From JBGQAS01 sp964498605 (lineage in GTDB: Bacteria; Chloroflexota; Anaerolineae; Anaerolineales; Anaerolineaceae), in contig CAZCHK010000064.1 in assembly GCA_964498605.1 (NCBI GenBank), forward strand, positions 1 through 10,086: a DNA stretch of 10,086 nt, read 5' to 3'. The position numbers were made by a program, and so were the translations under genes. This document shows, one piece after another, positions 1 to 5,740 of the stretch. How positions within the stretch are numbered: the stretch's first letter is position 1; each line of letters begins with the position of its first letter. The notes beneath the pieces are model-generated. The model was not told the DNA's origin and did not search any database. It saw only the letters and a program-made list of their open reading frames with translations.

Positions 1-418
1 TTATGCCCGTTTCCACGTGCGGCAGCAGCGCGTCCTGCTGGGCTTTGTTCCAGCGGTGCACTTCGTCGATGAAGAGGATGGTGCGCCTGCGGTACAGCCT
101 GCGCCGCTCGCGCGCATCGGCAATGATGCTGCGCAGTTCCGCCACACCCGCCAGCACCGCCGAGATGCTGACGAACTCCGCCTGGGTGTGCTGGGCGATC
201 AGCTGGGCCAGGGTGGTCTTGCCTGTGCCGGGGGGGCCGGTGAAGATGATGGATGAGAAAAGCCGGTCGGCCTGGATGGCGCGGCGCAGCAGCTTCCCCT
301 CGCCGACGATGTCCTCCTGGCCGACGAAATCGTCAAAGCTGCGCGGCCGCAGACGGGCAGCCAGCGGCGCTTCACTTTTTAAGCTGTCACTCAGGGCATG
401 ATCGAAGAGGTCAGGCAT
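1..418 (-). CDS. rarA: RarA/MgsA replication-associated recombination ATPase, N-terminal part (cut by window edge)
   Basis: AAA+ ATPase of the RarA (MgsA, eukaryotic WRNIP1) family, a cytoplasmic protein that acts at stalled replication forks and single-strand gaps. The 139 visible codons start at ATG 418 and stay open to the window edge. The frame shows the family's opening (AARLRPRSFDDFVGQEDIVG, residues 20-39), the Walker A motif GPPGTGKTT (61-69), the RarA-type sensor stretch around residues 82-105, and the Walker B motif ILFIDEVHR (114-122), followed by NKAQQDALLPHVE (124-136), which is diagnostic for RarA against RuvB or DnaX. Full-length members are about 430-450 residues, so roughly two thirds is missing. 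Trp123 stands where Phe is usual (HRFNK); this should be harmless. There is no Shine-Dalgarno before the ATG; see the promoter entry at 425-433. The gene follows the tad-like block in the same direction but is functionally unrelated to it. Confidence 0.95.
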   Translation of the reverse strand, partial: MPDLFDHALSDSLKSEAPLAARLRPRSFDDFVGQEDIVGEGKLLRRAIQADRLFSSIIFTGPPGTGKTTLAQLIAQHTQAEFVSISAVLAGVAELRSIIADARERRRLYRRRTILFIDEVHRWNKAQQDALLPHVETGI

Positions 419-424
419 TGAAAA

Positions 425-433
425 ATTGTATCA
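425..433 (-). promoter_or_regulatory. Extended -10 promoter element of rarA, probably giving a leaderless mRNA
   Basis: The minus strand reads TGATACAAT, an extended -10 (TGn plus TACAAT, five of six consensus bases), followed by six bases and then the rarA ATG. Transcription would start at or within a base of the ATG. No -35 hexamer of quality is visible and no Shine-Dalgarno precedes the start, which fits leaderless initiation. This is a prediction from sequence only. Confidence 0.5.
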
Positions 434-471
434 CGAATCATTTAAATAGTACATAAGTTCTATAAGCATGA

Positions 472-507
472 AACCTACCGGGTACCAGATCTGGTACCCG
501 GTAGGTT
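472..507 (-). terminator. 36-bp perfect palindrome abutting the tadG-like stop codon; possible terminator
   Basis: Arms 472-489 (aacctaccgggtaccaga) and 490-507 are exact reverse complements, centred on AGATCT, and each arm holds a GGTACC. On the minus strand it begins on the base after the TAG stop of the downstream TadG-like gene. As RNA it gives a stem of about 16 bp with a GATC loop. Only three Us follow the stem (TTTCATGCTT), so it is a poor classical intrinsic terminator. It could be a 3'-end stabiliser, a cruciform or a protein site instead. It also insulates rarA from the upstream genes. Confidence 0.55.
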
Positions 508-1815
508 CTACTGTATAACATCCAGTGAGGCTGGTACCTGATAATTCAGCGAAGAATCAAAATTGATGGTTATGTCTGAGTTACCACTAACCTCTACATA
601 TTTGGCGATGAGTTGTGTGCTGAGGGTGGGGATTGTGGAAGTGTTTCCACCCGCATTGATCTCTCCATCTGGGGCGTAAACCGTCCCCACATAGGAGGAT
701 GTTGATGTACCCTGAAGCGTGATTGACCCGTCGCTGTCATAGTAGATCAGCATGCCGCGCATGGCGGGAGGCATGTCACCGGTCGGCGCTGCCAGGTTGA
801 CGTTGACCGTACCGGCAACTAGAAAATCACCACCGGACATATAGAGGGTTACATCCGTTCCGACAATTGTGCCGCCGTTGATGTTCACCCCGTCAGAGAT
901 GCAGTACAACCCGGGGCTTAAGGTGATCTCCGCGCCGGTATTATGCATGCTGATCGAGTCATACCAGCCGGGATAGAGTATTTCAACGCCATGCACAGAC
1001 ACATCGCCGTAATGATTGGGGAGTGCGCCGCAATCAGGAGGTGGGATGACGAACTCTGGCAGACGGATTGGTGCTTGCACAGGGGGAGGATCAATGTAAG
1101 GTGAACCGCTGATTGAAACGGCCGTGTAATAGCGGATGCCTTCTCCAACCGGGTCATCCGCAGTAACAGTCAACGCCGAACCATCGAAATCCATACATGA
1201 GTTGGAAAAAATTCCCGCGCCTGTTGTATTAATATCAATATTGCCATTCATCACCATGCCGCCGCTGGAACAGTCAAGCCCTGTTGATGCAAGGGCATAA
1301 CCCATGCCAATATTTGTGCGAGGATGCACGCGCACCACCGATTCAACCTCGTTGATCATGTCGCCGCCAAAGAAAAGCTGTGCGAAAGATGTCTCTGTTT
1401 CGTGATTGAGCAACACTCGAACGTTCAGATAGTTGTCAAAGTATGCGCCGAGATTGATGTGGTGACAGGAAATTTCCACACCCATGATATCGGAAATATC
1501 CGAGTCGATGGAAAAGTCATTGCTGGCTGCACGGGCGATGGCTTTGGATTCACCGTAGGCAATTGCTCCCAACACATCCGGGTTGGAGCATAGAAATGTT
1601 TCGTAGCGCACACTCTTGTTTTCAAGGTACTCAGCAGCCATGCCGGCACCCGCCAGCGCGGCGGAGTCTGCTGCGTTTTGTGTGAAACGTCTGTCGGAGT
1701 AGACCAGCGAGCCATCGATAGCCAGAGCGGTGATGCCCAGCAGCACTACCAACACACCCGATAGGATGACAAGAATCTGACCTTTTGATTTTTCGAGTAT
1801 TGGGTTCCTATTCAA
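508..1815 (-). CDS. TadG-like (putative Flp pilus-assembly TadE/G-like) surface protein, distal paralogue
   Basis: A 435-residue protein with the TadG N-terminus: basic start, KGQILVILSG leading into a membrane helix (about residues 14-33), then AIDGSLVYSDRRFTQNAADS and AALAGA (to residue 57), the signature of the Pfam 'Tad' family. The remainder should be outside the membrane and beta-rich. It holds six cysteines (FLC, ISC, LDC, NSC, PDC, LYC), all kept in the neighbour at 2076-3371. The C-terminus (GTVYAPDGEINAGGN, then QLIAKYVEVSGNSDITINF) resembles the C-terminal beta domain seen in many TadG- and PilX-like proteins; I name it only by resemblance (DUF7305-like). The start is TTG (1815-1813), with GGAGG six bases upstream; the nearest ATG is out of frame. 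The gene is visibly less GC-rich than its paralogue and is separated from it by a terminator and an AT-rich gap, so it probably has its own promoter. Its exact role is unknown. Confidence 0.85.
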   Translation of the reverse strand: MNRNPILEKSKGQILVILSGVLVVLLGITALAIDGSLVYSDRRFTQNAADSAALAGAGMAAEYLENKSVRYETFLCSNPDVLGAIAYGESKAIARAASNDFSIDSDISDIMGVEISCHHINLGAYFDNYLNVRVLLNHETETSFAQLFFGGDMINEVESVVRVHPRTNIGMGYALASTGLDCSSGGMVMNGNIDINTTGAGIFSNSCMDFDGSALTVTADDPVGEGIRYYTAVSISGSPYIDPPPVQAPIRLPEFVIPPPDCGALPNHYGDVSVHGVEILYPGWYDSISMHNTGAEITLSPGLYCISDGVNINGGTIVGTDVTLYMSGGDFLVAGTVNVNLAAPTGDMPPAMRGMLIYYDSDGSITLQGTSTSSYVGTVYAPDGEINAGGNTSTIPTLSTQLIAKYVEVSGNSDITINFDSSLNYQVPASLDVIQ

Positions 1816-2037
1816 TTCTATCCTCCATTTTTGAGTCGATGAAGATGTATCCGTTTAGCTGAGGCGGTCTGTTTCATAAATAAAAATAACCACCATTCGT
1901 TGAACAAGATGGTAAAACTTCTATAAATTAAGACGTAATTATAGAAAAAAGGATACGCTGAATGGAATAAGCGATCGAGGGACGGGTGGAAATAAGTAGA
2001 TAAAGTAATCTATCGGGCTATGCTATTTAGAACGAGG
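1816..2037 (-). other. AT-rich intergenic region and long leader upstream of the distal tadG-like gene
   Basis: About 220 bases without a credible gene on either strand. They lie between the terminator of the proximal tadG-like gene and the TTG start of the distal one. The stretch is clearly AT-richer than the neighbouring genes. It contains a TATAAT box (1938-1943) and GGAGG (minus strand, within 1821-1826). If that box is used, the leader is about 115 nt and contains a weak imperfect hairpin near 1892-1913. No riboswitch class was recognised. Confidence 0.5.
1938..1943 (-). promoter_or_regulatory. Candidate -10 box for the distal tadG-like gene
   Basis: An exact TATAAT on the minus strand inside the AT-rich gap, after a T-run (TTTTTTC). 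The -35 region at the right distance is poor (TCCATT or TTCCAT at 17-18 bases). The box is plausible because a terminator separates this gene from the upstream operon, but AT-rich DNA produces such boxes by chance. Confidence 0.4.
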
Positions 2038-2068
2038 AAAAAAACCGGGTGCCGTTACGCGGCACCCG
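2038..2068 (-). terminator. Intrinsic terminator of the tadE-tadE-tadG transcript
   Basis: On the minus strand, seven bases after the TAG stop of the proximal TadG-like gene, a perfect 9-bp GC-rich stem CGGGTGCCG / CGGCACCCG (plus-strand arms 2046-2054 and 2060-2068) closes a 5-base loop. It is followed by GG and seven Ts (2044-2038). This is a textbook rho-independent terminator and sets the 3' end of the proximal operon. Confidence 0.9.
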
Positions 2069-2075
2069 AAGGATT

Positions 2076-3371
2076 CTACTGCATCACGTCCAGCGAAGCG
2101 GGGATCTGGTAGTTCTGATCGCTGCCGAAGTTGATGGCGATGTCGGAAGTTCCGCCTACGGAGACTTTTTTACCGATCAACTGCCCGTCGATGGAACCCA
2201 AATCGCTGTTGCCACCGGCTTCGATGCTGCCATATGGGGCATAGATGGTACCAGTATAAACAGAGTTGGCATTGCCCTGTGCGTTGACGGAACCAGTTCC
2301 AGCGATATACATGAGCATGCCGCGCATGGCAGGCGGGTCATCCCCCATGGGCGCGGTGAGATGCACTTCCACATTACCAGCCACATCGTAAGAACCGCTG
2401 CCGGTGAAGTAGAAGGTCACTCCATGACCGGTGAGCGAGCCGTTGTTCATGCCCAAGTTGCCGGTCAGGCAGTACAAACCGGGTTGGAGGACGAAATTTT
2501 TTTGGCCATTTCCTCCAATTGAGGTGTATCGACCCGGCAGGTAGGTTCCGCTGGTCGTAGCCGAACCGCGGAAAGGCAGGCTGGCGCAGTCAGGAGCGCC
2601 GACGTCATAGACTTTTAAACGATTCGGTGATTGCGTTGGGAATGGATCGATGTAAGGGTGACCGCTAGTTGACATGGTGGAGTAGTAGCGGATACCAGCC
2701 CCCAGCGGATCGTCGGCGGTGACAGAAAGGGCAGAGCCGTTGAAATCCATGCAGGAATTGGAGAAGATACCCGCGCCGGTGGTGTGCACATCCACATTGC
2801 CGTGTGCTGTAAGTCCCCCAGTGCTGCAGTCATGCCCCAGCGAGGCGATGGCGTTGCCCATACCCAGGTTCGTGCGCGGATGCACGCGCACCACAGATTC
2901 GACCTGGTTGACCATGTCACCGCTGTAAAAGAGCTGGGCGAAGGAGGTGCTCGTGTCGGCGGTAAGCTTGACCCGCACATCCAGATACTCGTCATAGAAT
3001 GATCCCAGGTAGATGTAGTGGCAGGTGATCTCAACGCCCATGTTGTCCGAGATATCGTCGTCCATGATGAAGTTGTTGCTGGCAGCCCGGTCGATGGCTT
3101 TGTTTTCGCCGTAGGCGATTGCCCCAAGAACGTCGGTGTTGGAGCAGTTGAATGTCTCGTAGCGAACATTGGAATTTTCCATATACTCGGCGGCCATGCC
3201 TGCGCCGGCCAGCGCGGCAGCGTCCGCCGCGTTCTGGGCGTAGCGGCGGTCGGAATAGACCATCGCCCCGTCGATGGCCAGGGCAGTGAAGCCCAGCAGG
3301 ACCACAAGAACACCCGCCAGGATGACGATGATCTGCCCCCTGGATTTTTGTTTGAAGATTTTTTTGTTCAT
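2076..3371 (-). CDS. TadG-like (putative Flp pilus-assembly TadE/G-like) surface protein, proximal paralogue
   Basis: A 431-residue paralogue of the protein at 508-1815, collinear with it over the whole length. A basic N-terminus (MNKKIFKQKSRGQ) precedes a membrane helix (IIVILAGVLVVLLGFTALAI), the D-G-A-M-V-Y-S-D-R-R motif and QNAADAAALAGAG, the TadG hallmark. The six cysteines match those of the paralogue (FNC, ITC, HDC, NSC, PDC, LYC). The blocks VESVVRVHPRTN, TTGAGIFSNSCMDF and PPAMRGML, and the C-terminal YQ.PASLDV.Q, are shared almost exactly. Two ATGs stand in tandem (3374 and 3371). AGGAGG lies three bases before the first and six before the second, so I chose the second. That AGGAGG overlaps the TAG stop of the upstream tadE-like gene, indicating translational coupling. 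It is probably anchored by its N-terminal helix with the bulk exposed. The ligand or structural role is not visible. Confidence 0.87.
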   Translation of the reverse strand: MNKKIFKQKSRGQIIVILAGVLVVLLGFTALAIDGAMVYSDRRYAQNAADAAALAGAGMAAEYMENSNVRYETFNCSNTDVLGAIAYGENKAIDRAASNNFIMDDDISDNMGVEITCHYIYLGSFYDEYLDVRVKLTADTSTSFAQLFYSGDMVNQVESVVRVHPRTNLGMGNAIASLGHDCSTGGLTAHGNVDVHTTGAGIFSNSCMDFNGSALSVTADDPLGAGIRYYSTMSTSGHPYIDPFPTQSPNRLKVYDVGAPDCASLPFRGSATTSGTYLPGRYTSIGGNGQKNFVLQPGLYCLTGNLGMNNGSLTGHGVTFYFTGSGSYDVAGNVEVHLTAPMGDDPPAMRGMLMYIAGTGSVNAQGNANSVYTGTIYAPYGSIEAGGNSDLGSIDGQLIGKKVSVGGTSDIAINFGSDQNYQIPASLDVMQ

Positions 3372-3381
3372 CATTTACCTC

Positions 3382-3840
3382 CTAGGGTAAATTGCACGGC
3401 GTGCGGATGATGGTGTCATCCACGCTCGCGGTTAACGTGAACGTGTTCCCGCCGATAAAAGGGCCTAAAAATGGCACCGCAAGGGTAAAGTCTGGGTCCG
3501 TGATGACCACTTCGATGGTGTTGCCCAGGCAGGCCTGCTGTGGTGTTGCCACGCTGCAGTCCACGCCATCCACGTTGACATCCACCATGATCGATCCCGG
3601 GTCGGGCAGGCTGCTGAGCGCGCGCTCCACGATTTGAATACAGAAGGTTGGATAGACTGAGCCGAAGGAGGCGGCTTCCTGGGCGGCATCGCGGTAGGTG
3701 ATGTACGTGAAGACCGCCCGTCCTACGTCCACCAGGCCGGCAAAGAGGACCAGCAGCACGAGGATGCCCACGGCAAACTCCAGCAGGCTCTGACCGCGCT
3801 TGCGGTTGGCGAGATTATGTTTGAAAGCTCGCGGTTTCAT
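3382..3840 (-). CDS. TadE-like pilus-assembly protein, short form
   Basis: A 152-residue protein of ordinary TadE size. The N-terminus is strongly basic (KPRAFKHNLANRKRGQ), followed by the TadE motif SLLEFAVGILVLLVLFAGLVD, a pilin-like hydrophobic helix at about residues 18-40, then a small extracytoplasmic domain with four cysteines (FC, DC, AC, PC). In known Tad systems TadE is a minor pseudopilin processed by TadV and needed for Flp pilus assembly. Here that role is inferred only from the fold signature. ATGATG is again in tandem: GAGGA lies three bases before the first ATG (3843) and six before the second (3840), so the second is preferred. The gene begins just after the TAG of the upstream TadE-like gene and ends seven bases before the TadG-like coding region (from its first ATG). 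It is thus the middle gene of a tightly packed tadE-tadE-tadG unit. Confidence 0.87.
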   Translation of the reverse strand: MKPRAFKHNLANRKRGQSLLEFAVGILVLLVLFAGLVDVGRAVFTYITYRDAAQEAASFGSVYPTFCIQIVERALSSLPDPGSIMVDVNVDGVDCSVATPQQACLGNTIEVVITDPDFTLAVPFLGPFIGGNTFTLTASVDDTIIRTPCNLP

Positions 3841-3852
3841 CATGCTTCCTCG

Positions 3853-4986
3853 CTAATGCTGTCCGGTGTTGAGCGGACAGAAATTGTCAAAATAAAGCGT
3901 CACGGTACGCTTCATGTGTTTGTTGCCAGTGAAGACGAATTTTAGCTGCTCTGTCCCTGTGATGCCCAGGTCCGCCCCTGGTTCAAACGAGGTGGTCGTG
4001 AAGATGGACGTGGGCGGGAAGTTACCCTGCCATATTAAATCGCCACCAAGGTAGATTTCAATCAGGTTGTCCTTGCTCCAGGTCAGAGACAACCGCGTGA
4101 TATAGATCGTCCTGTCGACCTGATTGGTGAGGTTGAAGTAGTAGGTGTTTCCGGAATCCGTGAAACCGCTGGCGGAGATCTTGGAGCAGTCCAGGGTGGT
4201 CGTGGGCGTGTTGGTGGGTGTGGCGGTGTTGGTGGGCGTGCCGGTATCCGTCGGGGTGGATGTATCGGTGGGCGTAGCAGTATCCGTAGGTGTTTGCGTG
4301 ATTGTGGGCGTCTCCGTGATGGTCGGGGTTTCCGTGATGGTTGGCACAAGGGTTTCGGTAGCGGTTTGGGTGATCGTGGCGGTGTTGGTGGGCGTACTGG
4401 TATCGGTGGGCGTGGGTGTGATGGTGGCGGTCATGAAAACGGTTTCGGTGGGGGTGTGGGTCGGCTTGGGAGTGGGTGTGTGCGGCGGGGTGCCCATCAC
4501 CTCCACGTCGCGGATCACCGTGCGTGCTTCACGCGCTACCACGGGAATGTTGGTGAATTCCACCAGCCCGACGATGGGGGCGTATTCGCCGGTCACCACG
4601 ACAACCACGCGGTCCCCAAGGGCCACATCGGTGTACGGGCACTGCGGCAGAGCGCTCCAGGTGCGGTCGTCATCCGGTCCATGGTCGTAGCGGATCTCGA
4701 CGTCATCCGCCTGCACGCCGGCGACCAGGCCGTGCTGCACAGCGGCGGCCTTGATGCCGGTGCAGTCCATGTAGCGCGGAACACCGCCCACCATGCCGAT
4801 GGTCGAGCCGTAACGGGCCGCCTCCCGGCTGGCGGTGTAGACACCGGTGTAGGTCATGACGATGCGTGCCCCTTCGATGATGCCGAAGACCAGCACCAGG
4901 AAAAGCGGCAGAACCAGGGCGAACTCAAGCATACCCTGGGCAGTTTTTTTGCGGATAACGGAACGGATTCCTTTGAATATGGTCAC
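3853..4986 (-). CDS. TadE-like protein fused to a Thr-Pro spacer and a C-terminal beta-rich domain
   Basis: A 377-residue, three-part protein. Residues 1-165 are a TadE-like module: basic N-terminus, AQGMLEFALVLPLFLVLVFG and the helix to about residue 37, then a small domain ending in AREARTVIRDVEVMG. Residues of about 166-265 are a low-complexity Thr-Pro spacer of near six-residue units (TPTDTS, TPTNTA, TITETP), probably extended and possibly O-glycosylated. From LDCSK to the end is a compact domain of roughly 110 residues with alternating hydrophobic strands, three tryptophans (including LTWSKDN and LIWQG) and two cysteines. It resembles Ig-like or jelly-roll modules seen after such spacers in Chloroflexota proteins; the family is not named with confidence. 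The start is GTG (4986-4984) with AGGAGG six bases upstream. Ordinary TadE proteins are 130-200 residues, so the spacer and C-terminal domain are additions. It is the first gene of the tad-like operon. Confidence 0.87.
   Translation of the reverse strand: MTIFKGIRSVIRKKTAQGMLEFALVLPLFLVLVFGIIEGARIVMTYTGVYTASREAARYGSTIGMVGGVPRYMDCTGIKAAAVQHGLVAGVQADDVEIRYDHGPDDDRTWSALPQCPYTDVALGDRVVVVVTGEYAPIVGLVEFTNIPVVAREARTVIRDVEVMGTPPHTPTPKPTHTPTETVFMTATITPTPTDTSTPTNTATITQTATETLVPTITETPTITETPTITQTPTDTATPTDTSTPTDTGTPTNTATPTNTPTTTLDCSKISASGFTDSGNTYYFNLTNQVDRTIYITRLSLTWSKDNLIEIYLGGDLIWQGNFPPTSIFTTTSFEPGADLGITGTEQLKFVFTGNKHMKRTVTLYFDNFCPLNTGQH
4195..4494 (-). repeat. Degenerate 18-nt tandem repeat coding the Thr-Pro spacer
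   Basis: About 300 bases of imperfect tandem repeat, with a coding unit near ACNCCNACNGANACNNCN (TPTDTx or TPTNTx). The plus strand is therefore strongly G/T rich and carries long open frames with no biological meaning. Codons at synonymous positions vary, so the repeat is kept at the protein level more than as recent DNA duplication. Such tracts expand and contract readily, and the length may differ between strains. Confidence 0.85.
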
Positions 4987-5036
4987 GCTTTTCCTCCTGA
5001 AATGGACGCACGTGCAAGCGCGCCTGCTGCATTTCC

Positions 5037-5066
5037 AGTATAGTCAATCTTCGACTGAATTGTAAT
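5037..5066 (-). promoter_or_regulatory. Candidate promoter of the tadE-tadE-tadG unit
   Basis: On the minus strand ATTACA (5066-5061, four of six matches to TTGACA) is followed 18 bases later by TATACT (5042-5037, five of six matches to TATAAT). The start would lie near 5030, giving a leader of about 44 nt that ends in AGGAGG before the GTG start. The spacer contains an imperfect inverted repeat (5044-5058) that could bind the neighbouring LuxR-type regulator. No terminator separates this from the regulator gene, so read-through is also possible. Confidence 0.45.
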
Positions 5067-5086
5067 CCGTAGAAGTACTTATACCA

Positions 5087-5740
5087 TTAATCATTTTTAA
5101 GCGCCGCCGGGATCAAACCCTCCTGGATGGCGTAACGCACCAGGTCAGCGGGGGTCTTGAGGTCCAGCTTGTGCAGCAAGTGGGCGCGGTGGATCTCCAC
5201 GGTGCGCGGGCTGATCCTGAGCAGCACGGCCACTTCCGCGCTGGACCTGCCTTCCGCCACAAGCTGCAGGACCTGGCGCTCGCGCGGGGTGAGCTGGGCG
5301 GAGGAACGACTCTGACTGGAACGCAGTTTTTCCTGGTATTCGGCGATCATTTCCCCGTTGAACGGCTCGCTCAGGTATACTCTCCCTTTCAGCACGTCGC
5401 GGATGGCCTGCACCAGGTCAGTTGCGGTGGCGTCTTTTAACACGAATCCACGCGCCCCGGATTGCATGGCATCCGCCACGTACGCCAGGTTCGAGTACAT
5501 CGACAGGATGATCACGTTCGTCAACCCGGCCACCCTGCGCGTGACCTGCAGTCCGTTCGTGCCGGGCATGAGGATGTCCAGGATGGCGATATCCGGCTGA
5601 AGCGCAGTGATGCCTTCCAGCGCCTGATCGCCGTCACTGGCTTCACCGATGATCTCAAAGTCCTTTTCTCCCTCCAGCAGTGAGCGCAGCCCCTGGCGCA
5701 GAATGGCATGGTCATCGGCCAGGAAGATCCTAACGCTCAT
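5087..5740 (-). CDS. NarL/FixJ-family response regulator (receiver plus LuxR-type HTH)
   Basis: A 217-residue cytoplasmic response regulator. The receiver domain (about 1-118) shows the acidic pair D9-D10, phospho-acceptor D55 in AILDILMPG, S80 at the Thr/Ser switch position and K102 in FVLKD. The stretch between NGLQVTRR and IILSM looks about three residues shorter than in typical relatives. The DNA-binding domain (about 148-208) has the LuxR signature: LTPRERQVLQLVAEG, then ISPRTVEIHRAHLLHKLDLKTPADLVRYA. The start is ATG 5740, behind AAAGGAGGGGAC; a TTG 15 bases upstream is in frame but less likely. The start overlaps the kinase stop by 11 nt, so the pair is translationally coupled and surely cognate. 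It should act as a phosphorylation-dependent transcription factor. The tad-like genes just downstream are the obvious candidate targets, by position only. Confidence 0.95.
   Translation of the reverse strand: MSVRIFLADDHAILRQGLRSLLEGEKDFEIIGEASDGDQALEGITALQPDIAILDILMPGTNGLQVTRRVAGLTNVIILSMYSNLAYVADAMQSGARGFVLKDATATDLVQAIRDVLKGRVYLSEPFNGEMIAEYQEKLRSSQSRSSAQLTPRERQVLQLVAEGRSSAEVAVLLRISPRTVEIHRAHLLHKLDLKTPADLVRYAIQEGLIPAALKND

Noticed and set aside
1808..1828. Six-codon frame (MEDRIE) overlapping the TTG start of the distal TadG-like gene
   Set aside because: Its ATG overlaps the GGAGG itself and has no ribosome site; likely chance.
1892..1913. Imperfect hairpin in the leader of the distal TadG-like gene
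   Set aside because: Only a 5-bp outer stem with unequal internal loops; too weak to call a riboswitch or attenuator.
4195..4494. Possible CRISPR-like or satellite repeat
   Set aside because: The units are coding, about 18 nt, contiguous and in frame with the TadE fusion; there are no spacers.
4145..4690. Long plus-strand open frame of Val-Gly repeats
   Set aside because: It is the antisense reading of the Thr-Pro repeat, which removes stop codons by composition; no ribosome site or family signal.
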